Of a stretch of 64,000 nucleotides of DNA, positions 8,669 through 17,339 are shown piece after piece (position 1 is the stretch's first letter; each line of letters begins with the position of its first letter). Location: assembly GCF_001263205.1 (NCBI RefSeq), contig NZ_CP012333.1, forward strand, positions 9,033,501 through 9,097,500, written 5' to 3'. Below the pieces are notes generated by a model. It saw only the letters and a program-made list of their open reading frames with translations, ran no database searches and was not told the DNA's origin. Source of the stretch: Labilithrix luteola (GTDB lineage Bacteria > Myxococcota_A > Polyangia > Polyangiales > Polyangiaceae). Position numbers and translations under genes: made by a program.

Positions 8669-10264
8669 TCAACTGGCGAGCCGCTTGCGTTCGCCCTGCA
8701 TCAAAAGCCAGTAAGCGAGCCCCGCGCCGCCCGCGCCCATGAACCACGCGTAGTCGTACAGCACGGCGAGCGGCTTCACGACGAGGCCGATCCACGCCAG
8801 GCCGCAGCCGATCGCCGTCGCGATCATGGCAGCCGCGTTGAAGCCGGAGCCGCCGTACGCATAGGCGCCGTTGCGCTGGTAGAGATCGGCGACGATCAGC
8901 TTCTTGCGACGAACGAAGAAGTAGTCCGCGATGAGCACGCCCGCGATCGAACCGAGGCCGCCGGAGTACCCGAGCAGCCATTTGAAGATATACCCGTTCG
9001 GATCGGCGATGAGCTTCCACGGCACCATCATCACGCCCACGATGCCGGTGATGAGGCCGCCGGTCTTGAAGCTGATGGCGCCCGGCTTGATGTTCGCGAA
9101 GTCGTTCGCCGGCGAGACCACGTTGGCCGCGATGTTCACGCCGAGCGTGGCGATGACCACCGTGAACATGGCGACGGCCACCAGCAGGCGCGACGTGAAC
9201 TGACCCACGAGCTCGACGGGATCCCACATCGGTTGGCCGTAAATCTCGGCCGACGCGCTGGTAATCACGATGCCCATCAGGGCGAACACGGTCATCGTCG
9301 TAGGCAACGCCACGGCTTGCCCGACGGCCTGCTCTTTTTGCGATCGGCCGAACCTCGTGAAGTCGGGCATGTTGAGCGAGAGCGTCGACCAGAAGCCGAT
9401 CATCGCCGTCACGCTCGGCACGAAGACGGGCCAAAACGAGGAGAACGTTTGGAACTTACCTGTGCTGTGCATGACGGCGCCGAGGCCGTTGGCGCGCATG
9501 ACGGCCCACACCACGAGCAGCGCCGTCATGACGAGCACGTACGGGGCGGAGAAGTTCTCCACTTTGCGCACGAGCTCCATGCCGCGATAGACGATGAGGA
9601 TGTTCACCACCCAGAACAGGAGGAAGCTGACCCACTCCGTCGGGTAGTGGCCCGACACGGCCCACGCGAAGGTCGACGGGCAGGTGGGAACGAGCCCGCC
9701 CGGAGGCGCCTGCCACACGCAGGTGGGCGCCGCGTGACCGAGCATCTCCGGCCAGCCCGCATAGAGCGAGCGGAAGAACTTCTGCAGTGCCTGCCCACCG
9801 ATCCACGTGTTGATACCGAACCACCCGCACGCCACGATCGCGCGCATGATGGCGGGCACGTTGGCGCCGAAGACGCCGTAGCTTGCGCGCGCGAAGACGG
9901 GGAAGGGGATGCCGTACTGCGTGCCGGGATGCGAGTTCGCCAGGATCGGCACGAGCACGATCGTGTTGCCGATGAGAATGGTGATCAGCGCCTGCCACCA
10001 ATTCATTCCCGCGCTGATCAGGCCCGACGCGAGCATGTACGTCGGAATGCAGTGAGCCATCGAGATCCACAGCGCGGCGAACGTGTACGTGGTCCACGTT
10101 CTCTGGGCCGGCGAGGTGGGCGCCAGATCTTCGTTGTAGAGTGCAGGATCGTGCGCGACGTCGTCGCCCGGACGCGTGAGTGCTTGCGGGTGCGTCTCCG
10201 GCGCGTGCGTCCCCGGCGCGTGCGTCTCCGCCGGAGCGCCCCTCCCCATCATGTCGTCGGCCAT
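8669..10264 (-). CDS. NCS1-family nucleobase/hydantoin/allantoin:cation symporter
   Basis: 531 residues with about twelve membrane segments. The NCS1 signature is clear in the first third: HPGTQYGIPFPVFARASYG, followed by GWFGINTWIGG. The family takes up purines, pyrimidines, allantoin or hydantoins with Na+ or H+. Residues 10-30 hold a low-complexity HAPGTHAPETH stretch from a 15-base repeat, probably a disordered cytosolic tail. A dihydropyrimidinase/hydantoinase gene lies 11 kb away on the other strand, which fits uptake of a hydantoin or pyrimidine, but the two are not in one operon. The start ATG at 10264 was kept; M5 is an alternative. Confidence 0.88.
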   Translation of the reverse strand: MADDMMGRGAPAETHAPGTHAPETHPQALTRPGDDVAHDPALYNEDLAPTSPAQRTWTTYTFAALWISMAHCIPTYMLASGLISAGMNWWQALITILIGNTIVLVPILANSHPGTQYGIPFPVFARASYGVFGANVPAIMRAIVACGWFGINTWIGGQALQKFFRSLYAGWPEMLGHAAPTCVWQAPPGGLVPTCPSTFAWAVSGHYPTEWVSFLLFWVVNILIVYRGMELVRKVENFSAPYVLVMTALLVVWAVMRANGLGAVMHSTGKFQTFSSFWPVFVPSVTAMIGFWSTLSLNMPDFTRFGRSQKEQAVGQAVALPTTMTVFALMGIVITSASAEIYGQPMWDPVELVGQFTSRLLVAVAMFTVVIATLGVNIAANVVSPANDFANIKPGAISFKTGGLITGIVGVMMVPWKLIADPNGYIFKWLLGYSGGLGSIAGVLIADYFFVRRKKLIVADLYQRNGAYAYGGSGFNAAAMIATAIGCGLAWIGLVVKPLAVLYDYAWFMGAGGAGLAYWLLMQGERKRLAS

Positions 10265-10347
10265 GTCCTTCCGGGCTTACACCGGAGCGAGACGTGGTGC
10301 AAAAGGCCTGTTTTCGCTGTCGTTGCCGAGATGCCACGGAGACGACG

Positions 10348-11418
10348 TCACCGCGAGCCGTTGAACACCTCGACGATGAGCGCGGCACGACTTCCGACCT
10401 GCGCCTTCTCCAGGATGGCCGTCAGGTGTGCTTCCACGGTGCGTTCGGCGATACCGAGCTCCGCGGCGATCGTGGCGTTCGGCTTGCCGCGCACCACGCG
10501 CTCGAGCACGCGGGTTTGGGCAGGGGTGAGGCGAAAGCGCGCGACGGCGGAATCGATGGCGCGGGGGCCGTCGGTTTGGGGTGCGGTCGGTTCCACGACG
10601 ACGTGTCCGCGCGCAATTCCTCCCCCGTTCAACGGGGTGACCTGGAGCCGCGCCGGATCGTGCTTTCCGCGTGCACACGAACGTAGTGCGGTTCGCGTGG
10701 CCGACGCTTCACCGTCGAGGCGCGCGCGCGCGGCCGCGTTGGCGTGGGCCACGTTGCCGGAGCCGTCGAGGACCCATGCTGCGCCGGGGATGTCGTCGAA
10801 GACCGCCTCGAGCGCCGACTGGGCCAGCAAGGATTGGCCGACGAGCCGCTCGAAGACGAGTCGCCTTTGGAAAGCAGGAACGAGCCGCTGCAAGAGGTGC
10901 TGTTGCAGCGCAGTCGTCGGCTCGGGCTGGACGACGCCGACCCAGGCGAGCAGGCTTGGCCCATCGCAGACGAGCGCGCGTAGCGTGCGTTGACCGGCGA
11001 ACCCGAGGCGCCCGTAGAGATCGCGCTCGACGGCCTCGTTCACCCCACGCGTCAGTCGATCGAGGTCGATGCTGCAGAGGGCGCGATTGCGTTGAGCGAT
11101 CTCGGGCCGTATCGCGTTGTACGAGCCCCACTTGACGCCGCGCCCGAAGAGGAACCCGTCGAATTCGGCGATCCAGTTCGGCTTCGGGAAGCCCACCGCC
11201 GCCGTCCGCGCAATGACGAGATCGTCTTCTTGGTCACGGGGGCGAAGGCCGTAGAGGCATGCCTTGTCGGTGCCGAGCAGGAGCTGCAGCGCCTCGATGG
11301 CCCCCTGCAGATTGTCGACGTCGAGCGAGTAGTGGGCGAGCGCGTCCTCGACGTCCCGAAGCCGCTTCGCGACCTCCGGAGGAATGTCGGTCGGATCCAG
11401 TCCGGCCTCGGCACTCAT
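10348..11418 (-). CDS. LuxR-family transcriptional regulator with PAS-like segment
   Basis: 356 residues. The C-terminal 65 residues are a LuxR/FixJ helix-turn-helix (LTPAQTRVLERVVRGK, then IAAELGIAERTVEAHLTAI). A PAS-like segment precedes it (VFDDIPGAAWVLDGSGNVAHAN). The N-terminal 200 residues resemble the sensor half of other myxobacterial LuxR proteins but hold no domain I can name. There is no receiver domain. The start is set at 11418, where the ATG overlaps the TGA of the upstream kinase gene (ATGA), so the regulator is translationally coupled to two Ser/Thr kinases and is a plausible phosphorylation target (inference). Confidence 0.85.
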   Translation of the reverse strand: MSAEAGLDPTDIPPEVAKRLRDVEDALAHYSLDVDNLQGAIEALQLLLGTDKACLYGLRPRDQEDDLVIARTAAVGFPKPNWIAEFDGFLFGRGVKWGSYNAIRPEIAQRNRALCSIDLDRLTRGVNEAVERDLYGRLGFAGQRTLRALVCDGPSLLAWVGVVQPEPTTALQQHLLQRLVPAFQRRLVFERLVGQSLLAQSALEAVFDDIPGAAWVLDGSGNVAHANAAARARLDGEASATRTALRSCARGKHDPARLQVTPLNGGGIARGHVVVEPTAPQTDGPRAIDSAVARFRLTPAQTRVLERVVRGKPNATIAAELGIAERTVEAHLTAILEKAQVGSRAALIVEVFNGSR

Positions 11419-13556
11419 CCGCGCTTGCGGAACTTCGAGAGAAGCTGGAGCCACATCATGCGGAGACGACTTCCAACACGGCTCTTGAGCAGACCGCGAC
11501 GGACGTGCGGACGCGGCGCGAGGTGTGTCGGCCGCGCGCCCGGCGCGAAGCCGTAGAGCGAATAGAGGTTGATGAGATCGGCGACGAGGTCACTGATGCC
11601 CTTCGTCTCGAGATCGTGCGCTTGGCAGTAGCTGTCCGGCTTGTTGCGGATCATGCACTTGGCGACGATCAACATCACGTTCGGATCGATGAGCTCGCCA
11701 TTGCCGTCGAGGTAGTGCTTGTACGAGAAAAAGCGGTCAGCCGGCGCGACTTCGTGCGACCCGTCGGCGGCTTTTGGCGCGCGAAGCGAGTTGATGACGC
11801 TGTACTCGTGCCGGAGGTACGCCTCGATGGTGTTGTTTTCGTCGGCGCGCTCGTACTCGATGAATTTGTGGAACGCGTCGTAGAGCGTCTTGGGGTTCGC
11901 GTACGCGCCGCTCAACAAGTAATAGAACATGGCGCCGAGCGAATAGATGTCGGCAGGGCGGCCGACCGACTTCTGGATGCGCGCTCGCACGTTCGTCTCG
12001 CTGACCTCCCGGTAGGGGCGGGCAAGCACGAGGCGCTTGCGCGCGCGGTCGGCGTAGAGAATCGGGTATTGCTCGGAGCGGTTGAACAGCGAGAACGAGT
12101 CGTTCTTCGCGATCTGGATATAGAAGTCTTCGAAGAACTCCACCTCGGGGACGCCCTGCTGGACGTTGACGAGGAGCTCGAGGATGTTCGTTTCCTGCTC
12201 GGGGCTCTGGAAGAAGAGCGTTCCCGGCACGGCCGCCTGCATGCGCGTCATGCCGAACTGCACTTCTTCGTCGTTGAGCTTGGCGACGTTGAAGTCCGCG
12301 AGACGAACCTGGAGCGTTGAGCCGCGGAGACTCGGATCGGGCAAGCCGACGAGCACATTCGCCGGCTTGATGTCGCGATGGCAGATGTTGCGAACGAGAT
12401 GCGCGTACTCGACGGCGCTCGCGATCGGAATCATGTAGTCGAGCACACGGAAGATGCGCTCTCGCATGTCGTAGGCGAGGAGATCTTCCTTCGACGAGCG
12501 GTTGCGTGAGCCCTTGAGGCGCTCCTCGAGGCTCATCTCGAGGCGCTCGAGCACCATGAATTCGGTCTCGCACTTGTCGCGGATGCTCGGCGGCAAGAAC
12601 GAGAGGTCCTCGTTTTCGCCCGAGGCAAAGAGCTCGACGATGTTCGGATGACCCTGCACGCGCTCGAGGAGCTCTTTCTCCATCTGGAAGCGCATGTGGT
12701 CTTCTTCGCTGACACCCCGCTGCAGCATCTTGATGACGACGGACCTGCGGAAGTCGGTCTTCGATTCGAGCCAGCGCTCTTCGCCGGCATAGACCTTGGC
12801 GAAGCGACCCGAGCCGAGCTCGATCGGAGCGCCGCGCGCGTCGAGATTGAACGAATACGCGCGCGAGCGAACGATGTGGAACGGAGCGCTGCGCAGGTCG
12901 CGTGGCTGATCGGCGCGAAGACCGAGTGACTGCGGAGCGGCGGCGGCGCCGGCGACCGGAGCGAGGCCGCTCAGCGTTCCGCCTCCGGGCGACGGACCCG
13001 TCATCGAGCCGCTCATCGTTCCGCCGCCGCTGCCACCAAGCGTGCCTGCGAAGGATTGATCGCCACGAGGCGCCGGACCGCTCGCCGGCGGGCCGGCGTA
13101 CATCATTCCGGACTGCGGGCCGCTCATCGGCTGCGGGCCTACGGAAGGCATCGACCCGATGGATGGTGGTCCCGACGAGTTGTGGGAAGGCGGCGGTCCC
13201 GATGTTGCGGGGCCGCGATTGATCGTTGCGGGGCCTGGCACCGCGCCGCCCGTCGGACGAAGTGTCGAACCCCTCACCGCGGCGTCGGGCTTGATGGGCG
13301 ACGTTTGCAGCGGTGGACGCACCGCCGGAAGCGATTGCGACGAGCGACGTACGTCTTGAGTCGTGAACGCAGTCGGGGTGTCGACCTTCAACGGAGGCGC
13401 CGGCGGCGGAGGAGCGAGCAAGACCTCGTCGGGCATCTGACCGACCGCCGTGCGCTCCTCTTCCTCGTCGAGGCCGGGCATCTTGGGGGGTGATTCCCTC
13501 TGCGTCACACGGGCACCCTTATCCTCCCTAACGTCGGCACATGACGACGAGGTCAT
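11415..13556 (-). CDS. Hanks-type Ser/Thr kinase, atypical (DFN motif, large insert)
   Basis: 713 residues. The first 230 are Pro/Gly/Ser-rich and probably disordered. The kinase domain has the glycine loop GSGRFAKV, a VVIK lysine, HRDIKPAN (HRD at 393-395) and SPE (451-453). Two things are odd. The metal-binding motif is DFN at 421-423 instead of DFG. The gap between SPE and DIYSLG (D536) is 83 residues where about 12 is normal, so some 70 residues are inserted after the activation segment. Catalytic Asp residues are kept, so activity is possible. No membrane helix is seen. The start may instead be the GTG at 13508 or the ATG at 13481, since the long form overlaps the upstream kinase by 29 bases. 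Confidence 0.85.
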   Translation of the reverse strand: MTSSSCADVREDKGARVTQRESPPKMPGLDEEEERTAVGQMPDEVLLAPPPPAPPLKVDTPTAFTTQDVRRSSQSLPAVRPPLQTSPIKPDAAVRGSTLRPTGGAVPGPATINRGPATSGPPPSHNSSGPPSIGSMPSVGPQPMSGPQSGMMYAGPPASGPAPRGDQSFAGTLGGSGGGTMSGSMTGPSPGGGTLSGLAPVAGAAAAPQSLGLRADQPRDLRSAPFHIVRSRAYSFNLDARGAPIELGSGRFAKVYAGEERWLESKTDFRRSVVIKMLQRGVSEEDHMRFQMEKELLERVQGHPNIVELFASGENEDLSFLPPSIRDKCETEFMVLERLEMSLEERLKGSRNRSSKEDLLAYDMRERIFRVLDYMIPIASAVEYAHLVRNICHRDIKPANVLVGLPDPSLRGSTLQVRLADFNVAKLNDEEVQFGMTRMQAAVPGTLFFQSPEQETNILELLVNVQQGVPEVEFFEDFYIQIAKNDSFSLFNRSEQYPILYADRARKRLVLARPYREVSETNVRARIQKSVGRPADIYSLGAMFYYLLSGAYANPKTLYDAFHKFIEYERADENNTIEAYLRHEYSVINSLRAPKAADGSHEVAPADRFFSYKHYLDGNGELIDPNVMLIVAKCMIRNKPDSYCQAHDLETKGISDLVADLINLYSLYGFAPGARPTHLAPRPHVRRGLLKSRVGSRLRMMWLQLLSKFRKRG

Positions 13557-15150
13557 TGCCGCGCGTCAACATCAGCGCGATCGCCTGTTGAGCGTCCGAG
13601 TAGGGTACCAGAAGGTGTCTGCCGTCCACGAGAAACAGGCGTCCCCCTTGGGCGGGCTGGCCAAACGACCAGGTCAGCTCGCCTAGCACCTCTCTCGATG
13701 CGGATACGAGATCGGCGGCTCCATCGTTGTCGACCGTGAGTGCAGGCGTGGGCCTCTGACCACGCCGCGCCACGAAACACGTGAGCCCTTTCAGATTCAG
13801 CTTCGGTGATCCGCCGGGGAGCATCGTGACGCGCATGCGCACCGGCGCCCCCGTCTGATCGACGAAGGAAAGGTCAAGTCGTTCATGGACTTGAATGAAG
13901 CGAACGCGCCGGTGGCCATAAGGAACGACGCGCTCCGCGACGGCATCGGCAACGCGAAGGCCACCCTGCGATCCGGACCCGTCGCCATCGGCCATTGCAG
14001 CCTCGTGCGATTCGCTTGGCATGGCCGGATAACCCGCGATCGGAGGAATCTCAGGCACCGGCGGAGGCGGCGGCATGGTCGGCATTGGCGGCATCGCCGG
14101 GAATGGAGCGATGCTGCTCGGAGGCCTCACCTTCAGCGCTTCGCGCAGCTGCTGGTAAAATTCCGGTGCTGTCGCCATTCGTTCTTCGGGGCGCGCGGCC
14201 ATCGATCGTCGGAGCACTTCGGACACCTCGGGACTGAACCCGAGATGCGCGAGGCGCGCGTTGACCAACGTGTCGCCGCGCACGCGATCATTGAACGTCT
14301 TCCGGACATCCTCGTCGCCGAAGAAGATGCGTCCGCCGAGCATGAACGTAGTGAGCAGACCGAGCGCGTAGACGTCGGTGCGGGGCCCTTCGGGAGAACC
14401 GCAAAGCTGCTCGGGCGCCGCCCAACGAGGCGAGAACAAGGCCACGGTGCTCACCGACTCGTTGCCATCGAACGGCCCCAGGCCGGCCTGCGGACTCTTC
14501 TTCACATCGCTATGCGCAATTCCGAAATCCGCGAGTTTCGGAACGAGCTGATCGCTGACGCGCGCAAACAGGATGTTCGAAGGTTTGATGTCGCGGTGGA
14601 TGATTCCGTATCCGTGCGCCTCGGCAACGGCACCGGTGATGCCTTCGAGGATTCCGAGCGCCTCTTCGGGGGAAATCACCTTGCGCCTTCGGACGTGCGA
14701 CTCGAGATTCCCGCCGTCGAGGTATTCGGAAACGTGGAATGGCGCGCCGCTCGCGTCCCGCTTGTCGGCGCGCTGCTCGAGTGCCTCGAGGGCCGCCTCG
14801 TCCGTACCTTTCGGTGCAGCGGCACGGGCCTCGTCGAGCGACAGATATCCGAAATCGTAAATACGAAGTGTGTTCCCGTGGGAAAGCTTCGAGAGCGCGA
14901 GTGCCTCTTTGAGGAAGTGCGAATACGTCGCTTGATAGACCGCGCGCCCACTCGTCGAGCCGGAGCCTTCGACCAACGTGGTGCGCAAGAGCTTCACGCA
15001 CACGACGCGGTTCAAGCGCTCGTCGGTCGCTCGATAAATGGTGGCCATCCCGCCGCTGCCGATCCGATCCAAGATCGAATAGCGGTCGAGCAGCCGGATG
15101 CCTTCCGGGAGCTCCAACTCCCCTGGACGGCGAACCCGCGCCATAGACAC
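13528..15150 (-). CDS. Hanks-type Ser/Thr protein kinase, soluble
   Basis: 540 residues with a canonical kinase domain: glycine loop GSGGMA at 31-36, Lys53, HRDIKPSN with HRD at 185-187, DFG at 208-210 and APE at 245-247. A Pro/Met-rich linker follows at about 345-375 (MPPMPTMPPPPPVPEIPP), then a C-terminal domain of about 150 residues that I do not recognise. Unlike PknB-type sensors it has no membrane helix or PASTA repeats. It is the first gene of a kinase - kinase - LuxR operon on this strand. M3 is an equally good start. Confidence 0.9.
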   Translation of the reverse strand: MSMARVRRPGELELPEGIRLLDRYSILDRIGSGGMATIYRATDERLNRVVCVKLLRTTLVEGSGSTSGRAVYQATYSHFLKEALALSKLSHGNTLRIYDFGYLSLDEARAAAPKGTDEAALEALEQRADKRDASGAPFHVSEYLDGGNLESHVRRRKVISPEEALGILEGITGAVAEAHGYGIIHRDIKPSNILFARVSDQLVPKLADFGIAHSDVKKSPQAGLGPFDGNESVSTVALFSPRWAAPEQLCGSPEGPRTDVYALGLLTTFMLGGRIFFGDEDVRKTFNDRVRGDTLVNARLAHLGFSPEVSEVLRRSMAARPEERMATAPEFYQQLREALKVRPPSSIAPFPAMPPMPTMPPPPPVPEIPPIAGYPAMPSESHEAAMADGDGSGSQGGLRVADAVAERVVPYGHRRVRFIQVHERLDLSFVDQTGAPVRMRVTMLPGGSPKLNLKGLTCFVARRGQRPTPALTVDNDGAADLVSASREVLGELTWSFGQPAQGGRLFLVDGRHLLVPYSDAQQAIALMLTRGNDLVVMCRR

Positions 15151-15252
15151 CGAGCGTAGCTCAGGTTTTCGCGTCGCGGTCGAGGAAGTCGTGAGGTTTC
15201 GACCCGTTCCAGCCTGGAATTTTCTGCGGCCTGAGGGCTGTTGGCATCGCCC

Positions 15253-16362
15253 TCAGCGGCGAGGCCCGAGCAAGAGTCCGCGCGAAGCCGTCTCCGTCTT
15301 CATGCCTTTGTGGATGACGATCTTGCTGCCCGCCTCACGCCCATGGGCGTACGCATCCGTGCGACGCTGCCCGGCGTAGCGCACGTGGCGCACGTACGGG
15401 TGGCGTCGCCGGAAGAACGTCGAGAGGTTGCCGTCGGCCACCCACACGAGCCCGGCGGTCTCGCTCTTCTTGGCTTCGCCCGCGAGTTTGTCGCTCATGC
15501 CCGTCATGACGCCGGCCAGGTAGGTGCGGCGATCGCGGTTGCTCTTGATGCCCTGCGTCTGGCGGTGCTCCTCCCAGAGGCGCTCCGCGGTCGCGACGAG
15601 GTAGCCGTGGACGTACTCGGCGATCTCGAGATTGTCGGGCGTTCCACAGATCTCGAGGACGCTCCCGCGTTTGCCTTCGAGGGGCCGGTAGACTGGAACC
15701 CAGATCGCTTCGACGAAGAAGTGCTTGCCGAGGATGAGCGAGAGGATGCGTTCGGCCTCCGACGTTCGCCCGGTAGGCTTGCCGAGGTGTTTCCAGGCGT
15801 AGCCGAGGGCGATCTTCTCCCGCTGGAGCTCGATGTTGTGTTTGAGGAGCAGCCGCTGAGCGGCGGCCATGGCGGCCTCGGCCTCGTGCACGTTCGGGCT
15901 CTCGGCGAGGGCGAGGAGTCGAGCGATGCGCTCGGCCACTTTGCGATGCGCCTCGCGCGACTCGCCCGGAGGAGGGGCTTCCGGCATGCCCGCAGCGGCG
16001 CCGTCGATGCCGAGTCGTTCGCACACTGCACGAAAGCGCGGACCATGCGCGGTCTCGCTGCGTTCGCCGAGCACCTCCGAGACGTACTGATGCGCCATCT
16101 CGTGTTTGAGCACTTCGACGACGACGCCCCACGGCTGCTCCAGCACGAGAGGGCGCGAGAGCTCGATCGTGCGTGACGCCTCCACCCATCGTCCGAGACA
16201 CGCGCGCGAATTGACGAGCGCGAACTGGGGAAGGGAAAGCATCCCTTTGAAATGGTTCTGGGCGATGAGCTTGTACTGCTCCACCACCTCGCGCAGCAGC
16301 GCCGCTTCCAAGCGAGCACTGATGTGACTGACGTGAGGCATGGACTCGGACGCGTCGGACAT
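15253..16362 (-). CDS. SprT-like zinc metallopeptidase with DUF2786 domain
   Basis: 369 residues from the ATG at 16362 (MSDASES); a longer frame to 16473 lacks support. Residues 20-110 match the SprT-like fold: the zinc motif HEMAH at 87-91 and a further His at 106 (TAHGPRF). Residues from about 135 are a DUF2786-type domain (KVAERIARLLALAESPNVHEAEAAMAAAQRLL), followed by a C-terminal part rich in Arg and Lys. SprT-family proteins are linked to DNA-protein crosslink repair in eukaryotes (Spartan) and are poorly known in bacteria. Peptidase activity is inferred from the motif only. Confidence 0.78.
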   Translation of the reverse strand: MSDASESMPHVSHISARLEAALLREVVEQYKLIAQNHFKGMLSLPQFALVNSRACLGRWVEASRTIELSRPLVLEQPWGVVVEVLKHEMAHQYVSEVLGERSETAHGPRFRAVCERLGIDGAAAGMPEAPPPGESREAHRKVAERIARLLALAESPNVHEAEAAMAAAQRLLLKHNIELQREKIALGYAWKHLGKPTGRTSEAERILSLILGKHFFVEAIWVPVYRPLEGKRGSVLEICGTPDNLEIAEYVHGYLVATAERLWEEHRQTQGIKSNRDRRTYLAGVMTGMSDKLAGEAKKSETAGLVWVADGNLSTFFRRRHPYVRHVRYAGQRRTDAYAHGREAGSKIVIHKGMKTETASRGLLLGPRR

Positions 16363-16637
16363 CTGTGCACTGTCGTTAGCGCGCACGTGCGGTGCTGTAC
16401 ATCGCGCTGATTGTCCTACAGTTCCCCACGATTTGGCTCGGTCGAGGCCGGGCAAGGCCCTTGCAGATTCCACGCGTCATGGGCGGCAGCACCGGGAAAA
16501 AGCGGGAAATCGAGGTCGTCTCTGGGGTGTGTGGTCCGTGTTACCCGGATCGCCGACGCATCGACAGCGATGTGCGAGCTTTCCTCCGTCAGCCCTCGAC
16601 GCCCTGGATCGTCTTCGACCGAGCCTCCCGCGCTTCG

Positions 16638-17309
16638 ATGCCGGACGTGGCTGACGTGGCCGACGCGAACAAGCACGGGCGCGTCTTTCGCTCGGCCATG
16701 AGCTCGGTGCTCGCGAGCGATGGCGTGTTCCCGACCGAGCCGGCGCCGGAGGTCATCGTGCCGTCCGTCGAGCCCAGCAGCCTCAGCGTGGCCGCCGATC
16801 TCGCCGCGCCCTCCGAGCCCAACGCCGAGTGCGGTTCCGATTGCGATTCCGAGGGCGTGCCGTTCCTCACTCCGCGCGCCTCACGCGGGAAATGGTTCGC
16901 TGCCGCCGGCGCGCTGCTCGTCGTCGCCGTCGGCGTCTTCGGTGCCCATTCGATGGGCTCGCCTCCGCCCGCGCACGAGGCGCAACCGGCGTCGCACGGA
17001 CCGAGCGTTGTCGCCGATGTCCCTCCGCCCGCGCTCGACGCGATGCCTCTGGCCGCTGCGAACGTCGCCGTCGCCGGCGCCGCGAGGGCGGTCACGAGCG
17101 AGCCTGCCAAGCCGCGACGGCTCGGCAAGCTCTCGCTCCGTGGTGCGGCCGCCTACAAGCGTGTCTACTTCGACGGCAAGCTCTTGCTCGGCAACCGCGC
17201 CCGCAGCTTCGACGTGTTCTGCGGCGAACACACGATCTCGATCGGTGTGCGCAACGACGAGCACGAAATCGAAGTCCCGTGCGGGGGCGAGTTCGTCGTC
17301 GCGCGCTGA
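16638..17309 (+). CDS. single-pass membrane protein with C-terminal PEGA-like domain
   Basis: 223 residues from the ATG at 16638; the frame is open back to 16392, but upstream codons look non-coding. After a cytosolic part of about 85 residues comes one membrane helix (WFAAAGALLVVAVGVFGAHSM), a Pro/Ala-rich linker, and at the C-terminus a PEGA-like beta fold: KRVYFDGKLLLGNRARSF, then CGEHTISIGV, ending VPCGGEFVVAR. PEGA domains are surface-exposed and common in myxobacteria. The first codons hold a nine-base repeat (DVADVADAN) at 16644-16670. The final residues resemble the decayed PEGA fragment at 22.7 kb. Confidence 0.65.
   Translation: MPDVADVADANKHGRVFRSAMSSVLASDGVFPTEPAPEVIVPSVEPSSLSVAADLAAPSEPNAECGSDCDSEGVPFLTPRASRGKWFAAAGALLVVAVGVFGAHSMGSPPPAHEAQPASHGPSVVADVPPPALDAMPLAAANVAVAGAARAVTSEPAKPRRLGKLSLRGAAAYKRVYFDGKLLLGNRARSFDVFCGEHTISIGVRNDEHEIEVPCGGEFVVAR
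16644..16670 (+). repeat. nine-base tandem repeat at a gene start
   Basis: GACGTGGCT, GACGTGGCC and a diverged GACGCGAAC follow each other in frame near the start of the PEGA-like protein gene. Confidence 0.6.
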
Positions 17310-17324
17310 CCCCAGAACCTGGGG
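17310..17324. terminator. possible bidirectional hairpin between convergent genes
   Basis: CCCCAG-AAC-CTGGGG is a perfect six-base stem in the 30-base gap between two convergent genes, nested inside a weaker TGACCCC/GGGGTCA pair. No good U-tract follows on either strand, so the call is tentative. Confidence 0.35.
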
Positions 17325-17339
17325 CTTAGGGGGTAGGGG

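Noticed and set aside
16394..16421. CTGTA and TACAG pair resembling a LexA box
   Set aside because: The spacing is 18 bases instead of the SOS-box spacing and the arms are only five bases.
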